A stretch of DNA of 64,000 nt, taken from assembly GCA_023079485.1 (NCBI GenBank), contig CM041084.1, positions 65,567,709-65,631,708 on the forward strand, given 5' to 3'. Below the pieces are notes generated by a model. The model worked only from the letters and a program-made list of their open reading frames with translations. It searched no databases and was not told where the DNA came from. The position numbers and the translations under genes were made by a program. The stretch is from Archilochus colubris (lineage: Eukaryota > Chordata > Aves > Apodiformes > Trochilidae). Positions 38,232 through 50,200 of the stretch are shown here, one piece after another; positions within the stretch are counted from its first letter, which is position 1, and every line of letters begins with the position of its first letter.

Positions 38232-41200
38232 GTAAATGCTGTTAAATTGTGTCTTAGAGCAATTCCTCCTATCCTTTCTTTCCAATAGCATAAGATGTAT
38301 TTTAATATTTACAGATCTATGTCTAAAATAGGTATTGATTGCAAAGTCAAGCTTAGAGAATGGCAACAGCAGTCAGTAATTGTGTAATATGATTCCTTTG
38401 TAATTTACATGCCTACAAGCTTTAGTTCAGTTTCACTTTTATAACTTGATCTTTTACCTGTATGTGCAAGATACACCTTTCAGTATTGTGTTGAGTGTGT
38501 ATTTTTAAAATGGGACTTCATAATTCTGAAAACAAACAAATTGTAGAACCATACCAACTGACATGTAAGTCTTTATTGGTGTTGCAGCCTTTAGATCTCT
38601 GAGTTCCCTGAGTACCGTACAATAATAGTGTCTGTTTTCTCTGCTGTCCCTTCAGGACAGACCTGAAACTCCTACTGTGATTGTTAAGCATAACGTCTAT
38701 GCTCTTCCTTCTTATCTGTTTTCTTTTTTTCTGCAGCAGCTCCATTTTTAGATTTTTGAATTTCAGTGAGCCTTCTCAGTAAAGCAGGGATTTAAAAAGC
38801 TAATAATTAAAAATCATCATGTTTTCAATTCAACTTTCAAAAACAGATGGGAAGTTTGTTAAAGTTACTTCCAAAGAGTTAGATTAGGTTATTGGTAATT
38901 GAAAGCAGAACCTCAAAAAGTAAAATAGTAGCCACCCTTTTGTTTCTAAAACTGACACATCTGCATAATTCTTCCTGCAGTGCCTGTATTTTTTCTGTAC
39001 AAATTGCCCTGCAAAATTATAAGCTTACAAGTGCTATTAAATACTCAAAGTATTAGGTGTACATTCCTAAGAGGTAAAAATTAGCAGTAAAGAGGGAGTT
39101 TATATTTAATTTATCATGTGCCATTTGTAAATTCTGGATAAAAGCAGTCTAGTGAAGTAAATGAACTGAAACCAACTGAAAAGCAGACAGAAAACCATCT
39201 ATAATTTCAGATTAATATTAATGGATCAAATGTGTATCCATGACGAATTGATCCATTAATTTCAATGGGTTTATGTTGGCAGTAAATTTTCTCATTGCAT
39301 TTTGGAGAATCTAGATTATCTTTTTCAATACTTTTGCTAGTTACATACAGCAGGTAAATTCTAGTTATCAACCACCAGCTGCAAAGGCTAGATTTATAAG
39401 TAAATAAATAAATAAAAATCTGTTAATTTTGTTTTGATTTAATATTTTGCTCTATATATGTGACCTTGGTGGGTTTTTTGTTTTTACAGGAACTGATATT
39501 TTCAGTGGAAGGTTTTAAACCTTTTGGTTGGTACCTCACTTTAGTACAATTTGGATTTTATTCGATCTTTGGACTAATAGAATTGCAGTTGGTTCAAGAC
39601 AAAAGGAGAAGGTATGTGTTTTTTGAAGTATTTTACCCACTATCCATCACATTATAAGCATTTTATATTTATGGTAAATTTAACCTCCATTGTTGAGATG
39701 TAAATACTATGAGGCATTGGTAGCAGCCTTGTAGTAAAGATCATGTGAATTTACTGCACAATATCAGAAAATGTTTTATAAACACCCATTTAGATTTCAG
39801 ACCTGTAAGTATATCATGGTGACCACTGTAGTCATTTTGTCCCACTTTCACAGAATATCCTATCTATAAAGGTAGCTGAGACAGACTGACTTGTGTGGTG
39901 TTTGGGATTTTCACATCTAGAAAAGGGCTGCTGCACTTCACAGCAATTGAATCCAGCTCTCACTGAATACATCTTCCTCAAAACTTGGCACCTCCACACC
40001 AAGAGGTTTGTCTGACATGCCGTGCATCTTGGAGAGAGTTAGGAATCTCTTTTCTGTTTACCATGTGGCTGTGTAGGTTTGCTTCCAAGGATGCACTTAG
40101 GTTTAGCATTTTTTATTTTGAGAGAGTACTCATAGCACCCCCTCGTAAAGTACACTGTGTTTTCTCTGCAATTGACCAAGGAGATTCTGCTGTCTTGAGT
40201 CCTATATCTATGGGATAATTCAGTCTGATTCAGTGTGGCCATTCCTTGACTTCTCACTTCAGCCTCTGCAGACTGTACATTGGGACCTTCTGGAAGCTTG
40301 AATGGAGGCTGTCATGGTGTATATGAATTTTAGAATTCCCTTAAATCATTATATCCTGGTTGAGCCTAAGTAGTTTTCCTTACCTTATTGAGCCTTTGCT
40401 GATTTTAGCATACACTGGTTTTAGGTGAAAGAATTCTTTTATAGCCAAACAACATAACTTTGATAAATTATTCTTTTTATTTTAAACACCAACAACTTAT
40501 ATTTCAATGTATCTGACTTTCTGAGATGCATCAGATAAAATATTGCTTGGTTATCTTTTGGATGTTCTGTTGGGTTATCTTTTGGATGTTCTGTTGTTCT
40601 GTTAGGTTTTGATTACCATATAGCTGTTAAAGCATGACCTTGTAAGTGAGTTTTGTTGGAAAAATAGATCTTAAATATATTTTACATTTCACATATTTTC
40701 TATAACCTAGGGATCTTTTTAGAAAACAGTAGAACATCTGTTTCCTATTTTTTGTGCTGAATTCTCTATTTCTTAAATTTAAAATTTTTCTTGCATGCCT
40801 CAGAGTATGCCTGTATCACATGAGTTATGGTTAAGAGGGTTCCAGCAAGACATCTCATGTTGCCTCATGTGACTCTGAATATGGATAAAAAACTGAATAT
40901 GTGCACAGCAATAACTGTAAAAAATCTCAAAAGTCAGCAGTGATTGCTAAAAATTATCTGTTGTCAGCTAATGATTTCATCAAATTGCAAGCAATGCATC
41001 TAAAAATGTTCAACCAGCAACTCTGTCCATGATATCCAGACTTCTCACTCACATAGTTCTGCTGAGTTACATAAAGCAAGAGTACTTTTTCAACTTCATT
41101 CTAAACATGTCAATGTTCATGTGAAAACTTCAACCAAAAAATGGACAGAGTGACCTTGACAGAACTAAGATTCAGGATAGATTAGTATACCAACCTTCTG

Positions 41201-44200
41201 TGTTTCCTTTGGCAAATAACTTGAAGCCTTTGTCTTAATTCTTTTGTAAATAATACACCTTCTCAGAAGCAGGTTAAAGAATTACTGCTTGAATGCTTCA
41301 TGAGCCAAGAAGTTTTTATTTCCTTGTATTTGAATGCTGTTTACTAGCAGTAATTGAAAGAGATTAATTTTGAAATCAGTCATTTATATGTGTTTTCAAA
41401 TTATTTCTATGGAATGGAATTCAGTGAGAATGGTGGTGGAGCTGAATTACAAACGTATTCCTTTATCTACATTTTCCAAGCTAAATCTCCTCTAGATGAG
41501 TCTGTAATACCAAGATTCATATGTTTATATTTTGTAGAATTCCTGGCAAAACCTACATGATAATAGCCTTTTTAACAGTGGGAACTATGGGTTTGTCAAA
41601 TACTTCTTTAGGATATCTGAATTACCCTACTCAAGTCATCTTCAAGTGCTGTAAGCTGATTCCAGTTATGATAGGTGGGGTTTTTATACAAGGTAAGTGT
41701 TAGTTTGCTATAAGAATTTTTTATTGTTGTTTCTTTGGGAGGCAGTCATATATAGAACATTGTTAAAGTCCACTGAGGTTCTTGGGTAGAGAGTGGCAGG
41801 TAGCATTTTTCCTAGAATCTATAATGATATATTTATGGTTTTTCAGTTAATTCTGGCCTAGTTGCAATAGAAAGCTGTAATTTCAGAGGAAGTTTACATA
41901 GGTATATGCATGCACAGCAATATCATTTTACTAGGAGTTATTTTATTTTATTTTATTTTATTTTATTTTATTTTATTTTATTTTATTTTATTTTATTGCA
42001 GAGAGACTAGTATTCCCTGAAAGTTTTGTGAAGGTCTGTATTGTGTTGTAGTATTCTGAGAAGCTGTGTTTTTATTTTTTTATTAGTATTTTTTAAAGAA
42101 AATCAGTTAACATTTTATGTTTGAAAAGGTTCCCTTGGAAGCTTATACTGAATTTACAGCTTCTGGGAAGGGAATATTTTATTCTAAACAAGATACACTA
42201 GCTCCTGCCTTTTCATTTCCCTATTCTCTGTTTACCCTTCTTCACATCCCATCTCTCCCTAGCTAAAACACAGTGTAGGGTTCTAAAGTACACAATGGTT
42301 TTGGCAATGGTTTATCTCACATCAGTAAAGGTGACTAAAATGTCTGCTTAAGGGAAAAATCTTAAAAACTCTCCTGAGCTGCTTCCTCAGAGAGAATGTG
42401 CTTTATGTCCTTTGGAGCCCCTCTGGTCCCAAGAGTCAAATATTATCTTTTAAGATCCTACTCCATTTTAGGAGCTGCTGTTTCAGAAGATGATAGTTCC
42501 AGTTGTGAAAGGCCAGAGCATTACTCTTAAGTAAAAGAATACAACTGAAATAGTTTTTACTTTGCCTTCTAGCTTACCAAGAGGATAAACATGAAATGAT
42601 AGTGCTAACAAGCCCATTCATGTTGTTTGTGTTGCTTTTGTAGGAAAACGTTACAATATTGCAGATGTGTCTGCTGCCCTTTGCATGAGTCTTGGATTAA
42701 TATGGTTTACTTTAGCTGACAGCACAGTTGCACCAAACTTCAACTTGACAGGTAAAGATACTCTATTTTAGAGTTTAACAAAATGCTTGCTTTTCCCTAC
42801 AATAAGCATTCTATAAAAGTTCTGAGATTTCTTGATGGAGTGTCTTCAGGTATCATAGAAAACAGGCAGGTTTCATAGACCAAAGGCTCAACTAGAACTA
42901 TGTCTATGGCAGAGCAGTTCATTATTCTAAGTGTTAGTTTTTAGGTTCCTAGCATTTTTGGAAATTCCACCCTTTAGGTTGAAATGTCTCATGATTTTTC
43001 TCAAGAAATCTTTCCCAGTAGATATGTTTAAAAAAAGAAAGGATAACATTCAGTTCGACCATCTTAAAACTTCTGAACATCAGTTGTCTTTTCTGGTTAA
43101 ATCTTTCAGTCTTTTTCCATTTCAGAACTGTTTGCTTCATATTAATAAATGGTCTCACTCAGATTTGCTGTAGTTCTTAGTTGGAGTGCCCAGATTCTAC
43201 CTTCCTATACTCTTTCAGAAGCAAAGAAAAGATGTTAACCTGGGTGGGTTTAGAAATTTCTTTCTCAAAAGGCAAGGGAGAATTGGTTAGTAACCAATTC
43301 TCCCTTGCCTTTTGAGAAAGAAATTGTTTGGATTAAAATAGAATTTTCAACTTCTATTGTTTAGATTAAAATTGAATATTCAACTTCTAGTGTGTTCTTT
43401 TGAAATTCTGAGATGAGTTACAGCAACCATTATGTCAGATGTTCATTGTGAAACCTTCATTTTTTAATAGTGGAGGCACTGATTTTGAAAGTTTGTTCTT
43501 TAAAAGAATAATTAATTATTTTTTTTTTAGGAAGAGACTTTTTTTCCTCACAAAGTATTATTTCATCTAGTGTTAGTAACGATAAGTTTGTGATGTTGTC
43601 TAACCTCTATATCTTTTGCCTTGCTCATAAATTAATTCTGATGCCCTTTAATGTAATTTTAGTGCTTCTAGTATTAGAAGAAATCACAAAAATCTCAATT
43701 ACATAACCTGCTGTGCATTTAATGTGTTTATGTGTGCTGTAACTGGGTGGCTACTTGAAAAGATACATATTTTGAGTACAGCATGACATTGGTATGCATG
43801 TAATTGTATTCTAGTGTTTCTGATTTATAGATATGTTTCCATTATAGCTGTTTCTGACTATAGCCTCTAATGCATTTGCATGCTCATCAATCATTTTTTA
43901 AAATTTAAGTTGTTTTAAGTACGTGCTGTGACTTAATTCTGAAATATTTGGAAAGTTTAATTTAATGGGATAGGGTAAAGTGCAGCAAATGTAGCAAAGT
44001 AATGATGCCCTCAAAAGATCTGCAGAACACAAGATAGAAAATTTTATAAACAGAGTTGTTTTTCATTGCTAATTTATTTTTAATGTGTCAAGCAGGTCTG
44101 TATGTATTGAAGCTTAGAGTACTACCATTTGGAGGAAGTTAGTTTTGTGAAAGTAGAATATAGAACTAGAAATCAGAAGTCTGGATCACCCCTTAGGAAG

Positions 44201-47200
44201 GTGATGGAATATTCTCCTTATCACATTCTGAGAATGTGATCCTTTCCTTCAAGAAACATATGGACTTTTGGTGTTTTAGAAATACAGATCTGCTGAAGAC
44301 TGAAACTAGTAAAAGGAATTACTATAAACTGTGGTCACTTTGCATCTTCTTTTGAATAAGCACACTTTTCTTGATGTAAATTACAGAATAAGAACTGAAA
44401 GTGGAAATTCAGACTTTAATTTTGTATATTCATAGGGTATCTTCATAGAAATAACAAAACACTTGAAGTTATGAAGACTTTAAAAAATATAAGCAGCAAA
44501 TTAAATATTAAACTTCAGAATTACTGCTTTCTAAACTTGCAGTTTTATGTTATTGGTGATTTACTGTCCTGTTAATTTCTGAGTTCATTCCAGTGATTTG
44601 CACATATTTATATAAAACTATTTCCATACAAACTGGTATGATTCTAGCTTGATTTCATAGAACTTCTAGTAACTTGTTAAGAACAAAGCTGTTTACATTT
44701 AAATGTTATAAGAGAGCAAAACTATGCTGTGAAGTAAAACAAAACTTTTAATCTTTGTTTGATGCAAATACTAAAAATGGAGCATGAGCAGACATAAAAT
44801 ACTACCTGGATGAACAATTTTACAACTCCTTTTTTTTTTTTTTTTCCCCCTTCCCCTCCTCACTATTGAAATATAATCTCAGTATTGCTGGTGCAAAAAA
44901 GGAATTTACCAGATTTTGTTTACACATGAAAGAGGTCAGCCAAGAAGAGAAACCCTATTCTGCCAGAACAGGTACATACTTGTGACTAAGGAAGAGGACT
45001 ACTTAACAGCTCAAAGCATCTCCTAACATTATCAGATTGTAGAGGTAGTGGTAGATATCAAAAATAGATGTGAATAATAAATAGAGCACTTTTGAAAGAG
45101 AAGCCAGAAGAGAAGGGTGTGCAGGTGGAGAGAGTCTTGAAACATTGTTGCTCTTACAAACTTGCACATTTCTGACATAACTGGTGCAAGTGGAAATAGA
45201 CTGTTTTCAGTGAAGACACAGTAAAAATACCAATTGCACGTAAATTCCCCCACTCTAGACTCTTTGTACAGGTGCAGTTTAGTCTTTTGCATTCTGAGGT
45301 GTTTTGTCAGTAGCTTCACTGTTGTCACAGGAGTATTACTTGTTTAGCTGGCTCTACTCTGTCTTCTAATTGTGTGGCAGACTTCTGATATATGGAGTTT
45401 TAAAGTGGTCTTAATAGGCAGGTGAAGTCCAAACAACTCTAATACATCTTGGGGGAGGATTTGCAAGTGAGATAATTCATTGCCTAGGAATTTACAGAAA
45501 TAGCTTATCCAATAGCTTATAAATGTATTAGAAGTGTTAAAAGATTTCAAGCATCACATTAATAGCATAAAATACACCTTAATGTGGTGTTAGTGTAAGA
45601 CCATAAGTTTTAATTTAATTCAGAACTAATTTAGGACCAGTTCTTCCAGCCATTTTTATTCATGGATTACATACCATGTGATATTACTGGACTCATTACC
45701 AAACTATAACTGCTGGTTTGAAAGTTCCCATACTTACAGAAGTTTGGCAAGGAGATGCCACCTTAAACTGCTTTGATGTTAAAAATGTTGAATATTTCAA
45801 TTTTTAAAATCCCAGAAGCTGGGATTTTTTTTTTTTCTCTGTCAAGACCTTGTACTGCAACTGGTCCATCAGAATATCTGTTTTGAGACCTCTGACAGTA
45901 AGAACATAATGCTTATAAAATATAACACTGCTAGTTTCTAGTCTTTCACTCCTCATTCTTCCCTGACACTTGCAGTGTTTTAAGGAACCAAGACTAGAAG
46001 AGAGTAAATATAATTCTGATGGCTGTTATCTTTTGTAATGTTATATACTTATAAAAAGTGGCATTTCTACCTGTGTGCATTGTTAAATTATACAGTAATG
46101 AAAGAACTGAAGGATTGGGAAGTTAATTGTGATTTGCATGGATTAAGATTTATTAATTTTTGTTATTGGAAAGCTGATAAAATTATTAAGGGTGTAGTGA
46201 CTTTGTGGTGAACAAGTATGGTAATCTAAAATCACGAGGTTTGTACCTGAACTGTGGGTTTTTTTTAAATAATATTTCAGTAATGAAAGATTTCCATTGT
46301 GAAATGTGTTGCATTTGTTATAGAGTTACATCTAAAATTTCTATTTACCTTCATCTGGAAAAAATAATCTAGGATTAACTACTCAAAAGAGTATGTTCTG
46401 TGGTAATTTATCTTGATTAAAAATACCTAAGTAAATGTGGACATTCTTTTACCCTTGCTACTAGAAAAGCTATAGCTAACTTTTTACAGCAATGTCCAGA
46501 TTTTCCTATCAAGGTAGAGATACACAGTGCTCAGGGGTTAACTTGTGGAGGGAGTGAGGGTAGACAGTGCTTTACATTCATATAATAAAACAGTTTACTG
46601 ATATTTAGAATACAATATAGAGGAGGGATATTACTATTTTCTATTTTTCTATTTTTTTATTTGAGAGTAAGTAGAGTGGTTTTCATCACTGTGCTTTACT
46701 GATAAATATTCTGAGTGGGTTTTTGTTTGTTTGTTTCTACATTAGGTGTGGTCATAATATCCCTTGCCCTCTGCGCAGATGCAGTTATAGGAAATGTACA
46801 GGAAAAAGCTATGAAGTTGCACAATGGCTCTAATTCAGAAATGGTAAATACCAGATTTGCACTTTTAAAATAACATCTTAGACAAGGCATACAGTGAGAA
46901 AATATGAAACTTTATTTGCTTTCCCATATATAAAGAAGAGCTCTTGGTGTACTATTCTTGTCATCCACAGCATGTCTTTCATTGCTGAATTTGGAACTTA
47001 CCCTGGATTAGCAATTATTAAAAGAGAAAAAATGTCTTGTGACTGAAATAGTAACCACTGCTCTGAAAGGTTATTCATGATTTTGCCTTGTGTGTGATGG
47101 GATAGAAGTGACTTGTATCACACTGTGTAACAAGGAACTAGCAATGTAGTGCTCATTCCTAGTTGTCAAAAATACAGTCCTTAGGTAGTTCAGGAGAAAA

Positions 47201-50200
47201 GCTGGATGCAGAAGCAAATGAAGAACTAGAAACTAACTTTTGTCTTGTTGACCCCTGTAAAATAAGAACTCTGAAAATCGGATCATTTTTTTTTATGAGT
47301 TGGAATGTAGTTCTGCTCTTGAAATGTATATTCATCCTCCTTTATTGTAGATCAGTGATAAATGTTCTGTTGCATTGTTATCAATTGTTAATAGCTACAT
47401 TTTTGCAAATAGTTGAGATAGCATAACAAGAAAACGATAATGAAACCTGTGTAAAAAACAAGTAGTCCTGTAATTGGCACTGAATTTTGAAAGTGTAGTG
47501 GATCACTGTGTTCTGGTTAGTAATGTGCAGAATAATTCTGTTCACTGTCTCCCTCTTCCATAAGAAAAGGCTACTAAATATTGTCCAAACAGCTGAATGC
47601 TTTCCACTGTATGGGAGGATGTACGGATGGGCTGTTACAGCTTCTGCTGTTGCCTTTATGTGGGAAAGGACAGGGAGAAGATTTTGCTGTTGCTATATGA
47701 AGATAGGAATTAATTAAAGGCACAGACAAAATTAATAGCTTGTCTCTTTGCTGAGTGTAGTCTGTTCTGAGTACTGAATTAAGCCATATCTGAAAATCTT
47801 GTATCCTGTAGCCATAATGCAGGTGTGCCATGGTTGTGAACTGAAGTGACACAGATGAAACTTGCATGACATGTACGGCAGTTCATGGTGATTATGTGCT
47901 ACCCTTTGCCCATTTAATGCAATATGGATCTTTATTGTGCAGGATAAGTAGCAAAAAACCAAATACTTTTAACATATTATTCAAACTATCAAATTATATA
48001 GCTGTGTGAAGTTTTATTTAGGCTATGAATTTCTGAATTTGAAGGATTTACCACAATCAGCATTGACATCAGGATATTATTAACTGACTAGCTTATAGAA
48101 CTTTTTAGGTAGTTGTGAGTAGGAGGAATTACTCAGTTATTATATTTATTACTCAGTTTTCACTGTACATCAGCTCTTAAAAAAATCCTAGTAAAAATAT
48201 CTTAAAATGTTGCAAATTCAGCTCTGAGAAGCTGAAGATATTTTAATAGGATCAAGCACTTGGAAGCATTTTGTTTTGCCCTTCTGTATAGTGTCACCTC
48301 ATAATTATTTTCTCTTAAACTATTCTAGGTTTTGTATTCCTATTCAATAGGTTTTGTATATATTTTATTTGGATTAACATGCACTAGTGGATTAAGCCCT
48401 GCAGTAACGTTTTGCTCAAAGGTAGGTGTAAAGATTTCTGTTTTTCTATGAAGAACCTAATTGGAAAATAGTGCTCTGTATCATTCAGAAAATCTCACCA
48501 CTTCTCAAAGTTATATTTTCATCATGTAAACTGTTTAAATTTTATAATCCATACACTAAGCAAGTTGTTACAGGTTGTGATGTATAAAATAGGGTAATAT
48601 TTTAAAAACTAAAACAAAATCACAGGACCAGATTTATGAGCTTATAATTTCATTATTAGTTTTCCATTAATTAACTAAACCTAAATAAGGATCTTTGCAT
48701 GAATGCATTGTTGAACAGCTTATTATTGCTCAAGCAGTTGATTAAAGTCTGTAGTTTTATGTCATTTTGCAATACCTCAGGGTTTATATTACAATTTACT
48801 AACAGGCTTTTTTTGTTGTTGTTGCAGCATCCAGTTCAGACTTACGGTTATGCATTCCTTTTCTCTCTGACTGGATATTTTGGCATATCCTTTGTTCTAG
48901 CTTTGATTAAAATCTTTGGTGCCCTTCTGGCTGTAACAGGTAAGAAGAAATTATATCTTTACTGCATTTGGTATCAAAACTCAATTTATGATTTAGGACA
49001 GAGCTTTTGAGAACTATTTTTACTCTGGCCTTTTTTCTGTTCTTTGTGCTCACTGATCTTGGTTTGTGTAGCATGGATCTTCACCAGCAGTATATGTTTG
49101 AGAGCATCCTGGTTCTTTCCATACCACAATTTCAACCTTGAAGAGCCTGTTAAGTAATCTTGTGCATAGCCTTTGCTATGTTTTAATACAGGAACAACAC
49201 TGTTCTCAACAGAGGAATTAAAATGGAAAGGATGTGCCAGTAAAGCATAGTAGGCAATGTTACTGTCTCAAAGCACAGATTTCCTACAAATGGTATTGCT
49301 AGAAACGTTGTGAAGAACTCTCCCAAGGCTTCTAAATGTCCATACATTCTCAATGGAATTCTTCTGTAGCAATGTACACTCCAGTTAAGAATAAACTCAT
49401 CTGGAACAAATTCTGACTTTTCTGATGGTCCCCTCAGTTCTTTGTATTAAACTGAAGGAAACAAAGAGTGTATTAGTTTTGGACATCATGATTTGAACTA
49501 AACAAACTTCTCATGGGCAGTATAACAGCTGCTGTATTTTCTCTAAATTCCAACTGTGAATTCACAGGACAGGTACAAGCCTGTTGCTAATGACAGAATC
49601 AGAATCTGTCTATTCTTTCAGATCTTCTAATTCTAATTAATTCTAACTAGATCTTCAGATCTCATTTCAGATCTTCAGATTCTAATAATCAGACTTATCT
49701 GCACTAAAATGCTCTGGTTATGTATCCAGATGGCTAAGGAAAAGGGAGATGTGATACAAGAGAGAGTCACAACAATTTTGTATTTTCAACCTTAGCAGAT
49801 ACTCAGAGTTGACTCTTACCCATATGCAATTGCACATGCTCTTCATGTTGAGTGATAACTCATCTGAAAAAAATCATGTGGAGAGACTGAAATCCTACTA
49901 TCTGAAATTAGCTGGCTGTCTATGAATGAGGAAGCCACTGAGCACAATGAGTCTCAGCACTGTTCTAGCAAATTATGTCATCTGGTTATTCTTGGTCTTT
50001 AGTAATGCATTGGCTGATATGTGCCTTAGAAACAATGACATGTATTGAAACTACACATATTCTATGTGGAAAGCTTCAGGGAAGGAAGTGCATTCAGACC
50101 TTACTGATACTTTGCCTGAGATCCTTAATGGAAGAAGCAGTATAATAAATTACTAAATCAAAGGAACTGCTAATCAGACAGATGCAATAGAAACAGAAAC

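Larger units (their letters stand above)
42752..46745 (+). other. SLC35B3: SLC35B3 intron 5
   Basis: Runs from GTAAAG to TTTCTACATTAG. It contains a perfect 35-bp hairpin and a neighbouring 33-bp duplication at 43255-43390, and T-runs near 44829 and 45829. No transposon was recognised. Confidence 0.85.

Noticed and set aside
43255..43325. The perfect hairpin as a microRNA precursor
   Set aside because: A one-base loop and a completely paired 35-bp stem do not look like a normal precursor, which has a longer terminal loop and some mismatches.
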